Positions 1 through 6,309 of a DNA stretch of 20,225 bases are shown piece after piece. The stretch lies in the IMG/VR virus record IMGVR_UViG_3300046517_001510, positions 1 through 20,225 of that record; one strand, given 5' to 3'. The stretch is from a virus. Every line of letters starts with the position of its first letter. Position 1 is the stretch's first letter. The notes under the pieces are model-generated. The model was not told the DNA's origin, ran no database searches, and was given only the letters and a program-made list of their open reading frames with translations. A program made the translations under genes and the position numbers.

Positions 1-276
1 TGGCAGCGCCAGCGCGAGCTGATCGAGGCGCAGGCCGCAGCGACGATCGCCGAGTTGCGGGCAGTCGTTGCCGAGTTGCGCGGCGAGGTCCGGCAGATGG
101 TCGCGGATGGGCTGAACGGCGCTATCCTGCTGCCGCCCGAGCTGGCCGGGCAAGTCGCAAATGCGGCGCGCCAATTGCATGAGCCGATCGCGAGCGAGCG
201 CCCATCAAAGGTCTTGCGCATCGAGCGGGACGAGAATGGCGCGCTCGTGCCGATCTATGACGAGCCGCAGCCATGA
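1..276 (+). CDS. Partial coiled-coil phage protein (3' end only)
   Basis: The reading frame is open from the first base of the window to a TGA at 274-276, so the start lies upstream. The 91 visible residues begin with an Ala/Glu/Arg/Leu-rich stretch with heptad-like spacing (about residues 1-40), which suggests a coiled coil. A short hydrophobic patch (ILLPPEL) and a polar, acidic tail ending PIYDEPQP follow. A TTG at 55 is in frame but is probably internal, because the helical pattern continues upstream of it. The stop overlaps the ATG of the next gene (ATGA), so the two are translationally coupled. From its place just before small virion genes and the connector it may belong to the head module. 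I do not recognise the family. Confidence 0.65.
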   Translation, partial: WQRQRELIEAQAAATIAELRAVVAELRGEVRQMVADGLNGAILLPPELAGQVANAARQLHEPIASERPSKVLRIERDENGALVPIYDEPQP

Positions 277-638
277 TCGTCAATCTTTCGGAAGCCGCGA
301 GCAACGCGATGCTCGATCAGCTTGGCAAGATGATGGACGGCGGCACCATCGAGCTGTCGTCGGATAACGGAGTAACACTCGCGGTGCTCAGACTTTCCCG
401 TCCGGCGGCCGGCACTGCCGATGCCGGCAACCTGGTGTTCAACAAGATCGCCGAGGAAGACGCCGCACTTGCACAAGGCAATGCCGCGTCCGCGCGCATC
501 CTGGCCGATGACGGCAGCGAGGTGTTGTCTTGCGATGTCGGCGATGAAAAATCCAATGCGGTCATTAAGCTCAACACCACCAGAATCTATCCCAACGGCC
601 CGGTGCGGCTGACATCTTTCCGGCTGGGGATGTCGTAA
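273..638 (+). CDS. Small phage virion protein, first of two related copies
   Basis: A 121-residue protein starting in an ATGA overlap with the previous gene. It begins LSEAASNAMLDQL and ends with LNTTRIYPNGPVRLTSF. This resembles a family of about 110-130 residue phage proteins I recall between the major capsid and connector genes, with an N-terminal 'AARNAALDAL' helix, alternating beta strands, and a C-terminal 'LNTTSIxxGxPVxITSFTxT' strand pair. The middle is Ala/Gly/Asp rich with no Cys pair or catalytic motif. A capsid-surface or decoration role is inference from position and beta content. The next gene shares the C-terminal pattern, so the two are probably paralogues. The family resemblance is from memory; the gene itself is well supported by its tight packing. 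Confidence 0.75.
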   Translation: MIVNLSEAASNAMLDQLGKMMDGGTIELSSDNGVTLAVLRLSRPAAGTADAGNLVFNKIAEEDAALAQGNAASARILADDGSEVLSCDVGDEKSNAVIKLNTTRIYPNGPVRLTSFRLGMS

Positions 639-1016
639 ATGGCGGTCAATTACGACGCGGCGACGAAAACGGCGCGCATGGCTGCCACGATCTTGCAGAT
701 CGACGCCAATGCTTCGCCTGCTTACATCGAGATATGCACGGCGTCGTTTGCCGCCACGCTCGTGAGCATCACGCTGTCTGATCCCAGTTTCACGGAATCG
801 GGTGGCGTGATCACCATGGCCGGGGCGCCAAAATCCGGTGTTGCAACCAATGCCGGCACCGCGGCGGTGGCGCGCATCAAGGACGGCGGCGGCACAACCA
901 AAGTGAATAACCTTACATGCGGCACGAGTGGTGCTGATATCAATCTCAACAGTACGACGGTCAGCGTAGGTCAGACCGTGACGCTTACCTCGGCGACGAT
1001 CACGCACGCGACATGA
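639..1016 (+). CDS. Small phage virion protein, second of two related copies
   Basis: A 125-residue protein whose ATG directly follows the TAA of the previous gene. It is rich in Thr, Ser, Ala and Val with alternating polar/hydrophobic residues, as in a beta sandwich. Its C-terminus (GADINLNSTTVSVGQTVTLTS) matches in pattern the end of the preceding protein (AVIKLNTTRIYPNGPVRLTS), and the middle has the 'LSDPSFTESGGVITMAGAP' segment typical of that small phage family. It lacks the long N-terminal helix and starts MAVNYDAATKTARMAA instead. Probably a virion surface or head-associated protein; the function is inferred from position only. It overlaps the next gene by ATGA at 1013-1016. Confidence 0.75.
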   Translation: MAVNYDAATKTARMAATILQIDANASPAYIEICTASFAATLVSITLSDPSFTESGGVITMAGAPKSGVATNAGTAAVARIKDGGGTTKVNNLTCGTSGADINLNSTTVSVGQTVTLTSATITHAT

Positions 1017-1915
1017 CTGCCCATATTGCGAACGAAGAAGCGGGCGTTGTTCACACCACTGAGCAGAGTAGTGGGAAGGTCCATACCAATCACGGCCACC
1101 CGATCGTCGGAACGCTGCAAGAGGTGGTGGGCACGCTGGCGGCGATCGAGGCGGGCGATACCGCAGCGATCGCCGGACTGGTCGGACTTATTGGCGCGTT
1201 CGCCGCAACGGAAGGCGCCGACGCGGCCGCAATCACAGGATTGGTCGGCCGCTCCGGGACGCTTGCGGCAACGGAAGGCGCTGACACTGCTGCCCTTGCC
1301 GGGCTGGTCTCGGTTACCGGCGCCCTGGCTGCGATCGAGTCGGCAGACGTTGCATCGTTTGACGCGACAGTCGTAACGCTCGGCACGCTGGCGGCGATCG
1401 AGGCCGGCGACACAGCAGCGGCAACCGGCGTTGTTGCGTCGGCCGGCGAAATCATCGGTTCGCTCGCGGCCGGCGAAGGCGGCGACACCGCGGCATTCGC
1501 TGGTGTCGTGCCGGTTCCGGTGGTCGTTGTGGTCGGCGGCGGGGGCTACTATCCGCCAGAGCGGCCGGTCCCGGTCGAGGGCTCCGGTTACGGCATTCTG
1601 CCGCCGCTCGATGGCGAGGCGCATGGCGTCGTGGCTGGCGTCCGCGCCGCAACGCCGGTTCGGATCGAGCCTTGGGCTGTAGCCACCGAATCGGCCGGCA
1701 TTGGTGCGGCGCGGCTATCAATCAACGCGGTGGCGGCCGGCAATCATGGCCGAATCGGCGCCGGGATTGTGATGCTCCGAGCTGGCGCCGTGGGCTCGGG
1801 AGTCATCGGTACGCACGGTAAAGGTTCAGCCATGGTCGCTAATCTCATGGGCACTGGTTCCGGGCAACATGACGACGACGAGGCCGCCGCTGTTGCATGG
1901 ATGTTGGCAGCATGA
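1013..1915 (+). CDS. Repeat-containing phage structural protein (six 21-residue repeats)
   Basis: A 300-residue protein starting in an ATGA overlap. Residues 1-39 form a non-repeated leader with several His (HTNHGHP). Six copies of a repeat of the form G-x-[LF]-A-A-x-E-x-x-D-x-A-A-x-x-G-[LV]-V follow, starting at residues 40, 61, 82, 103, 124 and 149. The first five are exactly 21 residues apart and the last is offset by a 4-residue insertion. Residues 166-195 are a Val/Gly/Pro hinge (VPVPVVVVVGGGGYYPPERP). The C-terminal 100 residues are Ala/Gly/Val rich and end in an acidic HDDDE cluster. Similar Ala/Glu/Asp repeats occur in virion proteins of Rhizobiales prophages (from memory). A fibrous or surface-display role is inferred; there is no enzymatic motif. 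Confidence 0.75.
   Translation: MTAHIANEEAGVVHTTEQSSGKVHTNHGHPIVGTLQEVVGTLAAIEAGDTAAIAGLVGLIGAFAATEGADAAAITGLVGRSGTLAATEGADTAALAGLVSVTGALAAIESADVASFDATVVTLGTLAAIEAGDTAAATGVVASAGEIIGSLAAGEGGDTAAFAGVVPVPVVVVVGGGGYYPPERPVPVEGSGYGILPPLDGEAHGVVAGVRAATPVRIEPWAVATESAGIGAARLSINAVAAGNHGRIGAGIVMLRAGAVGSGVIGTHGKGSAMVANLMGTGSGQHDDDEAAAVAWMLAA
1130..1507 (+). repeat. Intragenic tandem repeat, 63-bp unit, six copies
   Basis: The DNA encodes six copies of the 21-residue repeat. Copies start at 1130, 1193, 1256, 1319, 1382 and 1457, so the first five are spaced exactly 63 bp apart and the sixth is displaced by 12 bp. Units 1 and 5 share an identical 23-bp stretch at 1130-1152 and 1382-1404, while other units have diverged to about the level of the protein consensus. 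Such a pattern fits unit duplication or gene conversion inside the gene. Confidence 0.85.
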
Positions 1916-2649
1916 CCATCCCCGGCCCGGGATATTCGCTGCTTGACGGGCTGGGCACCTGTCTCGCGGTCGCGCAGCGGGCGCTCCTCGAGGTGCGGGC
2001 GCTCGCGCGGATTCCGGGGCCAGAGGGCAAGCGCGGGCCTGCCGGCGAGCGCGGGGAAACCGGCAAAACCGGACCGGCAGGGCCGGCGGGACGCGCCGGC
2101 ATCGATGGCAAGGACGGTGAGCCCGGTCCCCAGGGCAAGCCTGGGGCGCTGCCGGTGGCGCGCGACTGGACACCCGGCATCGTCCACTACGCAGGCACCG
2201 TCGTCGCGCATGCCGGCGCCAGCTTCCAGGCCAGCCGCGATACCGGACAAGCGCCGGGTCACGCGGACTGGATCTGCCTGGCGCGGCCCGGCCGCGATGC
2301 CGCGATGCCAACGGTGCGCGGCACCTTCGCCGAGGGCGAAACCTATGCGGCGCTCGACATCGTCGCGCTCGGCGGCTCGAGCTTCATTGCGCGCCACGAC
2401 GCGCCAGGGGCCTGCCCTGGCAGCGGCTGGCAGCTCATCGCCTCGGCCGGCAAGCCCGGCAAGCCCGGCCCAAAGGGCGATGACGGGGCTCCCGGCGCGC
2501 GTGGCGAACGGGGTTCCACCGGGCCAACCATCGTCGGATGGCGCATCGACCGCGAGGCCTACACGGCACAGCCGGTGATGTCCGATAACAGCAAGGCGCC
2601 GCTTTTGGAGTTGCGTGCGCTGTTCGAACAGTTTCACGAGGCGCGCTGA
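1912..2649 (+). CDS. Collagen-like phage protein with carbohydrate-binding-like modules
   Basis: I chose the ATG at 1912 (ATGA overlap with the preceding stop), giving 245 residues; an in-frame ATG at 1897 is possible. Residues 36-78 hold 15 uninterrupted Gly-X-Y triplets and residues 180-204 nine more, the signature of a trimeric collagen-like helix. Between them are two aromatic modules (about 84-128 and 133-178) with the W..G..Y..G..V.H.G..F.A pattern of small chitin-binding-type (CBM5/12-like) folds. The C-terminus (PLLELRALFEQFHEAR) looks helical and could trimerise or anchor the chain. Collagen-like phage proteins are known as fibre or head-fibre parts. The position between capsid-side genes and the connector suggests a head-attached fibre (inference). 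Confidence 0.8.
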   Translation: MTIPGPGYSLLDGLGTCLAVAQRALLEVRALARIPGPEGKRGPAGERGETGKTGPAGPAGRAGIDGKDGEPGPQGKPGALPVARDWTPGIVHYAGTVVAHAGASFQASRDTGQAPGHADWICLARPGRDAAMPTVRGTFAEGETYAALDIVALGGSSFIARHDAPGACPGSGWQLIASAGKPGKPGPKGDDGAPGARGERGSTGPTIVGWRIDREAYTAQPVMSDNSKAPLLELRALFEQFHEAR

Positions 2650-3296
2650 TGGCCGATGTTTGGGTCAAAGTGCTGACGCCGGCCGATAGCTATGCGCTCG
2701 TCACGTTGGATGAAGTCAAGAGCATCCTTGGCCTGCCGCCGGCCAATACCAGCGAAGACACGCAACTGCAGATGTGGATCGACCAGTACAGCGATGTCAT
2801 CGCGACGATGTGTCAGCGCGTGTTCGCCTACGAGCAGGTCGCCGAAACCTGGCGCGGCGACTCGACGCCATACGACAGCCCGCGCCTGTTTCTGACGCAC
2901 TATCCGGTCGCCGACGCCGACATCGTCTCGGTGGAGTCGCCGCGCGGCAACGTCCTCGACCCGGCGAGTTACGAAATCGAGAACATTTCCGGCAAGCTGC
3001 GCATCGACGGCGCCTGGACCGATCCGGTCACCGTGACCTATAGCGGCGGGTATCTGCTGCCCGACGGCGCGCCGCCGGCGCTCAAGGCGGCGACCACGCT
3101 ATTGATTCAGGCGGCGCGGTTACAGCAGCGCTTGAACGCCACCGGCGGCGTCCGAATGGTCCGGCACGCCGACACGATCGTGCAATATTACGATCCGCTG
3201 CAGGTGCTCGGTAAGGCCGCGCCCACCGCGCCATTGCAGGCGGCGACCGATACCGCCACTGGCTTGCTTAGTGCCTACATGCGCATTTATGTATGA
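2649..3296 (+). CDS. Head-tail connector protein (gp6-like)
   Basis: A 215-residue protein starting in a TGATG overlap. Residues 18-60 (LVTLDEVKSILGLPPANTSEDTQL then MWIDQYSDVIATMC) have the typical start of gp6-like phage connector proteins: a helix-turn-helix layout 'TLDEVKxxLxI...DxxLxxxIxxAxxxIexxxxR'. A mostly beta middle with a YPV motif and a YSGGY strand follows, then a C-terminal helix (APPALKAATTLLIQAARL), also family-typical. Proteins of this family form a ring under the portal and mediate tail attachment. Here it sits ahead of a glycosyltransferase and the other neck proteins. Length is in the normal family range (about 190-220). The next gene begins inside its stop (ATGA). Confidence 0.8.
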   Translation: MADVWVKVLTPADSYALVTLDEVKSILGLPPANTSEDTQLQMWIDQYSDVIATMCQRVFAYEQVAETWRGDSTPYDSPRLFLTHYPVADADIVSVESPRGNVLDPASYEIENISGKLRIDGAWTDPVTVTYSGGYLLPDGAPPALKAATTLLIQAARLQQRLNATGGVRMVRHADTIVQYYDPLQVLGKAAPTAPLQAATDTATGLLSAYMRIYV

Positions 3297-3919
3297 TCGT
3301 CGCGTGTGTGCGCACCGGGACCAAATACGGGCCGGAATACGTCGAGCGGCTGGTCCGCGGCGTCAAACGCCACAGCAGCGTAGAATGCAGGTTCGTGTGT
3401 CTCACCGACCAGCAGGAGACCTGGCCGGGCGTCGAGAACTATCGCGTCGAATTGTCCGGATGGTGGGCCAAGATGGCGCTCTTCAATCCGGATTGGCGGG
3501 GCAATGATCGCTTGGTTTATCTCGACCTCGACACCGTGGTGATTGGCAATATCGATCCGCTGCTCGTGCTGGAGACCGAGTTTGCCATTTGTCACAGCTT
3601 CACACCGGCGCACCTCAAGCGGCCATGCAAATACAGCTCATGCATGATTGCGCTTGCGCCGAATTTCGGCCGCCGGATTTACGATGAGTTCATGGCAAAC
3701 CAATTGGCGCTGATACGAATGTACGTCCGTTATGGCGACCAGCGCGTGATCGAGCATATCGACGACAGCGCCAAGTGTTTGCAAGATCTGTTGCCGCCTG
3801 GATTCTTTTCATATTATCGGGACGGGTTCCAGAAAAACGCTTCGCTGCTGGTCTTCGGCGCCCAAGCAAAACCGCACAATTCCCGCGACGCCTGGGTGAA
3901 AGAGGCATGGGTGTCATGA
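3293..3919 (+). CDS. Glycosyltransferase, GT-A type with DxD motif
   Basis: A 208-residue protein with the layout of a compact nucleotide-sugar glycosyltransferase. It has an N-terminal Rossmann-like strand (MIVACVRTGTKYGPEYVERL), a GWWAKMALF segment at about 56-64, then RLVYLDLDTVVIGNIDPLL with the DLD metal/nucleotide-binding motif at residues 78-80. The distal LLVFGAQAKPHN corresponds to the C-terminal 'vxFhGxxKPH' motif of related enzymes. It should transfer a sugar from a nucleotide donor in the cytoplasm. Acceptor unknown: it could be a virion protein or a host glycan. The gene is locked in the neck operon by ATGA overlaps on both sides, so it is not a loose passenger. No signal peptide or membrane segment is visible. 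Confidence 0.8.
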   Translation: MIVACVRTGTKYGPEYVERLVRGVKRHSSVECRFVCLTDQQETWPGVENYRVELSGWWAKMALFNPDWRGNDRLVYLDLDTVVIGNIDPLLVLETEFAICHSFTPAHLKRPCKYSSCMIALAPNFGRRIYDEFMANQLALIRMYVRYGDQRVIEHIDDSAKCLQDLLPPGFFSYYRDGFQKNASLLVFGAQAKPHNSRDAWVKEAWVS

Positions 3920-4287
3920 CCGTCGACTTTAGCGAACAACTATACAACCCGGTGTATGCGGTGCTCGGCGTGCCGGCGGTATTGAGCGTGGCGGGGAGCG
4001 GTGGCGCCGAGGTGGATATAACCGTGATCGACGACACGCGGCCAAACGTGTTGCCGATCGCAGCCGGGGGCGGGACGCCGGCGGAGGTGCGCAGCGTCGG
4101 TCCTGGCGCCTTTGCCCGTGTGCCAGAGCTCGCCGAAAAGGGCATAGCGCGGGCCGACTATGCCGATGCGGTGCTGGCCTTCAACGGTCGGACCTGGATC
4201 GTTCGTTCGTGGGAACTGCGTGGCAGCCCGAATGGCGAGGACATGGGCGAGGTTAGGTTCGCACTGAAGGCCGACTCCATTGGTTGA
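3916..4287 (+). CDS. Probable head-closure (neck) protein
   Basis: The start chosen is ATG 3916, overlapping the glycosyltransferase stop (ATGA), giving 123 residues; an in-frame ATG at 3907 would add three. The protein begins MTVDFSEQLYNPVYAVLGVPAVL, contains several predicted beta strands (AEVDITVIDDTRP, WIVRSWELRG, MGEVRFALKA), and ends KADSIG. Length, beta content and place after the connector and before a terminator-like gene fit a head-closure or head-tail adaptor (as SPP1 gp16 or the small neck proteins of HK97-type phages). I see no diagnostic motif, so the role is inferred from synteny. It overlaps the next gene by 8 bases. Confidence 0.65.
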   Translation: MTVDFSEQLYNPVYAVLGVPAVLSVAGSGGAEVDITVIDDTRPNVLPIAAGGGTPAEVRSVGPGAFARVPELAEKGIARADYADAVLAFNGRTWIVRSWELRGSPNGEDMGEVRFALKADSIG

Positions 4288-4735
4288 CGTTCGCGAAGAC
4301 ATTCTGGCCCGGCTGCTCGTAGTGGTCGCGGGTATTCCCAATATCAAATCGGCCCAGCGTAACAATGTGGACATCCCGGAAGACCAATTGCCGGCGGCGC
4401 TCGTGTTCGACGGCGACGAGGAAACCGACGACGCCTCCGACCTGTCGATGCGCCCCGCCAACCGGCCGACCATGGTTCGCATGCATCCGGAAATCATCAT
4501 CGCACAGCAGGCCGACGAGGTCGGTTCCGATCTGACCACCTTGCGGCGGGAGCTGATCAAGCGTGTGACGACCGACACCGTGCTCAACGAGCAGATCGTC
4601 AAGACGGGACGGAATGGCAACGGCGCAATCCGCTATCTCGGCTGCCAGACCGACCTCGGCTGGGGCCGCTCGCTGCAGGGGGCGCTGCGCGCTCAATTCA
4701 TGTTCAAGTACGCACTCAAAATAGAGGACTTATAA
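4280..4735 (+). CDS. Probable tail terminator / minor tail protein (gpU-like position)
   Basis: A 151-residue protein read from TTG 4280 inside the end of the previous gene. The N-terminus (VDVREDILARLLVVVAGI) is a helix of the kind seen in tail terminator proteins, followed by beta strands and ending in FMFKYALKIEDL. The sequence before the start (GAAGG at 4265-4269) is a weak ribosome-binding site, and TTG starts are used elsewhere in this window. Directly upstream of the tail tube gene is the usual position of the tail terminator or completion protein, which caps the tail and joins it to the head. Assignment is by position and fold impression only. Confidence 0.65.
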   Translation: MVDVREDILARLLVVVAGIPNIKSAQRNNVDIPEDQLPAALVFDGDEETDDASDLSMRPANRPTMVRMHPEIIIAQQADEVGSDLTTLRRELIKRVTTDTVLNEQIVKTGRNGNGAIRYLGCQTDLGWGRSLQGALRAQFMFKYALKIEDL

Positions 4736-4738
4736 GCC

Positions 4739-5266
4739 ATGCCTACGTCACCGAACGTTCAGAACTATCACATCGGCAAAGGCATCGTGTCGTTCAAGGA
4801 AGTCGGCGGCTCGACCTTCACCGACCTCGGCAACGCGCCGAAGTTCATCTACACGCCGACAGTCACCAAAAAAGAGCACTTCTCGTCCCGCGAGGGTATC
4901 AAGACCAAGGACTTCACCGCCATCACCGAGGTCGGCGCGACCATCAAGGTGACGCTGGACGAGATCACCGGGCTCAATCTTGCCTTCTTTGCGCTGGCCG
5001 ATACGGGCACAGACAGCGACGGCAACATCACCCTGAGTGGCCTGTCGAAGGCCGAATTCGTCGGCGACATCAAGGTGGTCGGTACCAACGACGTCGGCCA
5101 GCAGGTCGACTTCCTTGCCACCGTTTCATTCATTCCGTCCGGCGATTTCAGCTTTATCACCGACGCGGACGACTTCACCGTGATCGAGATCGAGGCCGAG
5201 GTGCAGAAGGGGCCGGATGGCGACTTCGGCGTCTGGACGATCCGGGATGACGCCGTGTCGTCGTGA
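4739..5266 (+). CDS. Major tail (tube) protein
   Basis: A 175-residue protein with start ATG 4739, preceded by GAGGA. Tail tube features: N-terminal NVQNYHIGKGIVSFKEVGGS, a TDLGNAPKFIYTPTVTKKEHFSS segment, ITEVGATIKVTLDEITGLNLAFFAL and a C-terminal DFTVIEIEAEVQ strand. This matches the pattern of siphophage tube proteins ('GxGxVxfxxxGxxxFxDLGNxxxf...'). It forms stacked hexameric rings around the tape measure. It lies just before the chaperone genes, the standard order tube - chaperone - tape measure. There is no appended Ig-like domain, so the tail surface is probably plain. Confidence 0.85.
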   Translation: MPTSPNVQNYHIGKGIVSFKEVGGSTFTDLGNAPKFIYTPTVTKKEHFSSREGIKTKDFTAITEVGATIKVTLDEITGLNLAFFALADTGTDSDGNITLSGLSKAEFVGDIKVVGTNDVGQQVDFLATVSFIPSGDFSFITDADDFTVIEIEAEVQKGPDGDFGVWTIRDDAVSS

Positions 5267-5276
5267 GGAGAAAAGC

Positions 5277-5747
5277 ATGGCGGACTTATTGGATATTGCA
5301 CCCTCGACGGCGGTCGAGGTCGTCAAGATCGACGGCCTGCGGGTCAAGGTGCGTGGCGTTTCGGTCGACGCCATCGCATCCATCGTGGCCCGGTTTCCTG
5401 AATTGAAATTGCTGGCCAGCGGCAGCTCGGGCGATAGTTTCCTGCCGCGCCTCATCCAGGGCTGCGGTGCGGCGGTCGGGCCGATCATCGCGGCCGGGTG
5501 CGGCCATCTCGCGAATGAATCTTACGAGCAGCACGCCGCCATGCTGCTGCCCGAGCACCAGATGAAATTCCTCAAGGCCATCTTCGGGCTGACATTCCCA
5601 AACGGAATAGGCTCCTTCGTCGAGGAACTGACGGGCCTCATCGGCGGGGCGGGCGAAGGAGCAAAGCCGGTGAAAATCCGCTTGCGGAAATCGCCCTCGC
5701 CGTCGTCGCCCTCGGACGAAGCGGATTCCCTCCCGACTTTGCAATGA
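5277..5747 (+). CDS. Tail assembly chaperone, first part (gpG-like)
   Basis: The ATG at 5277 is preceded by GAGGAGAAAAGC, a strong ribosome-binding site, giving 156 residues. The body (MADLLDIAPSTAVEVVKIDGLRVKVRGVS, then LPEHQMKFLKAIFGLTFPNGIGSFVEEL) fits the tail assembly chaperone that coats the tape measure before tube assembly. The C-terminal tail after about residue 130 becomes Ser/Pro rich (SPSPSSPSDEADSLP), unlike a fold, as expected when the ribosome normally leaves this frame. The downstream ORF is in the -1 frame and open far upstream, so a G-GT type fusion product is likely. The role follows from order (tube - G - T - tape measure), as in lambda and HK97-like phages. Confidence 0.8.
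   Translation: MADLLDIAPSTAVEVVKIDGLRVKVRGVSVDAIASIVARFPELKLLASGSSGDSFLPRLIQGCGAAVGPIIAAGCGHLANESYEQHAAMLLPEHQMKFLKAIFGLTFPNGIGSFVEELTGLIGGAGEGAKPVKIRLRKSPSPSSPSDEADSLPTLQ
5597..5678 (+). promoter_or_regulatory. Candidate -1 programmed ribosomal frameshift zone
   Basis: Two candidate slip sites lie in the G-like frame. At 5597-5603 there is CCCAAAC with zero-frame codons CCA AAC, a canonical X XXY YYZ heptamer. At 5670-5678 the codons GTG AAA ATC carry an A-run (5673-5676) with a Shine-Dalgarno-like AAGGAG at 5656-5661, 11 bases upstream, which is the distance known to stimulate -1 shifting in bacteria. Between the two sites the zero frame still looks like protein and the -1 frame is Arg-rich shadow. 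From about 5669 on, the -1 frame looks real. That favours the later site although its heptamer is not canonical. Confidence 0.5.
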
Positions 5748-5896
5748 CGCTGACGCCGCGCCAGGTCGCGGCCTATCTCGAGCTCGGCGAGCAGCTCGAC
5801 CGCATGGAGCGGGCGAACGATCTCACCATCGCCGCCATCGCGGCGCAGGGCGATCAGAAGGCGATCGAGAAGACGCTCAAGGAATTGGGCGGATAG
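5744..5896 (+). CDS. Tail assembly chaperone, second part (gpT-like), reached by -1 frameshift
   Basis: From the ATG at 5744 (ATGA overlap with the G-like stop) to TAG 5894-5896 there are 50 codons: MTLTPRQVAAYLELGEQL, then DRMERANDLTIAAIAAQGDQKAIEKTLKELGG. The frame is -1 to the G-like gene and stays open far upstream. Before the ATG it reads NPLAEIALAVVALGRSGFPP then DFA, which looks like real protein and continues smoothly into the ORF. This supports translation mainly as a fusion (G body plus about 75 residues) rather than from the internal ATG. The fused T domain would bind the tube or tape measure during assembly, as gpGT does in lambda. Confidence 0.75.
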   Translation: MTLTPRQVAAYLELGEQLDRMERANDLTIAAIAAQGDQKAIEKTLKELGG

Positions 5897-5901
5897 AACA
5901 A

Positions 5902-6162
5902 TCAGTGCCCGCACCGATGCCCGTCACACTCGATTCTGTCTTTTTCCTTGGCATCTTGTATCGTCTGCCATTGAAGGTTTTTTTGGTCGTTGGTGCCGCC
6001 ATTCCTGAGCGGAATTATGTGGTCAATCACATAATCTCTGCGAGGGCCGGAGGGGGGATTCTCGCGTTCGAACTTCCTCACGGCAGACGACGAACGTCCG
6101 TCAGCAAAAGCCGGCGCTGTAATGCCAGCTATGATGGCCAGCGCCAAAACGAACTTCTTCAT
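5902..6162 (-). CDS. Small exported HNH-type nuclease (moron gene)
   Basis: An 86-residue protein on the reverse strand inside an otherwise forward operon. Residues 1-20 are a clear Sec signal peptide (Lys-Lys, hydrophobic core LALAIIAGI, cleavage after AFA). The mature part carries KFERENPPSG, then YVIDHIIPLRNGG (D47, H48), N62 in KNLQWQT, and AKEKDRIE. This is the pattern of a family of short HNH proteins with 'VIDHxxPLxxGGxxxxxNxQWQTxxxAKxKDRxE', where Lys takes the place of the last His. It ends in CDGHRCGH. The mature protein should act in the periplasm or outside the cell, probably on nucleic acid. It has its own good ribosome-binding site. Base composition is less GC-rich than the neighbours, a sign of separate origin. 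Confidence 0.8.
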   Translation of the reverse strand: MKKFVLALAIIAGITAPAFADGRSSSAVRKFERENPPSGPRRDYVIDHIIPLRNGGTNDQKNLQWQTIQDAKEKDRIECDGHRCGH

Positions 6163-6172
6163 AACAACTTTT

Positions 6173-6180
6173 CCTTCCTT
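6173..6180 (-). promoter_or_regulatory. Ribosome-binding site of the reverse-strand HNH gene
   Basis: Read on the reverse strand this is AAGGAAGG, ten bases before the ATG at 6162. It fixes the start at the signal-peptide Met and shows the gene is translated independently of the forward operon. I could not identify a convincing promoter in the remaining 130 bases up to 6309. Confidence 0.6.
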
Positions 6181-6309
6181 TTGCCGATACGAGCAAGGAG
6201 TTACGGTGGATGCGTTGGCTGGGTTTCATGGGACCAAACGTCTACCCGAGCCGCGCCAATGCCGTCTTGTCATTTCGTGCCACATATTGCTTTTTGACGC
6301 CAAAATGAG

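Noticed and set aside
255-1007. Long reverse-strand ORF of 250 codons over the two small virion genes
   Set aside because: Arg/His-rich shadow of GC-rich forward genes; no ribosome-binding site, and the forward genes interlock by start-stop overlaps.
1130-1507. Tandem repeat as a non-coding satellite or CRISPR
   Set aside because: The unit is a multiple of three, the frame is kept, and it encodes a regular 21-residue protein repeat.
1744-2637. Reverse-strand ORF of 297 codons opposite the collagen-like gene
   Set aside because: Created by GC-rich Gly-X-Y codons read backwards; composition Arg/Ala/Pro rich with no domain.
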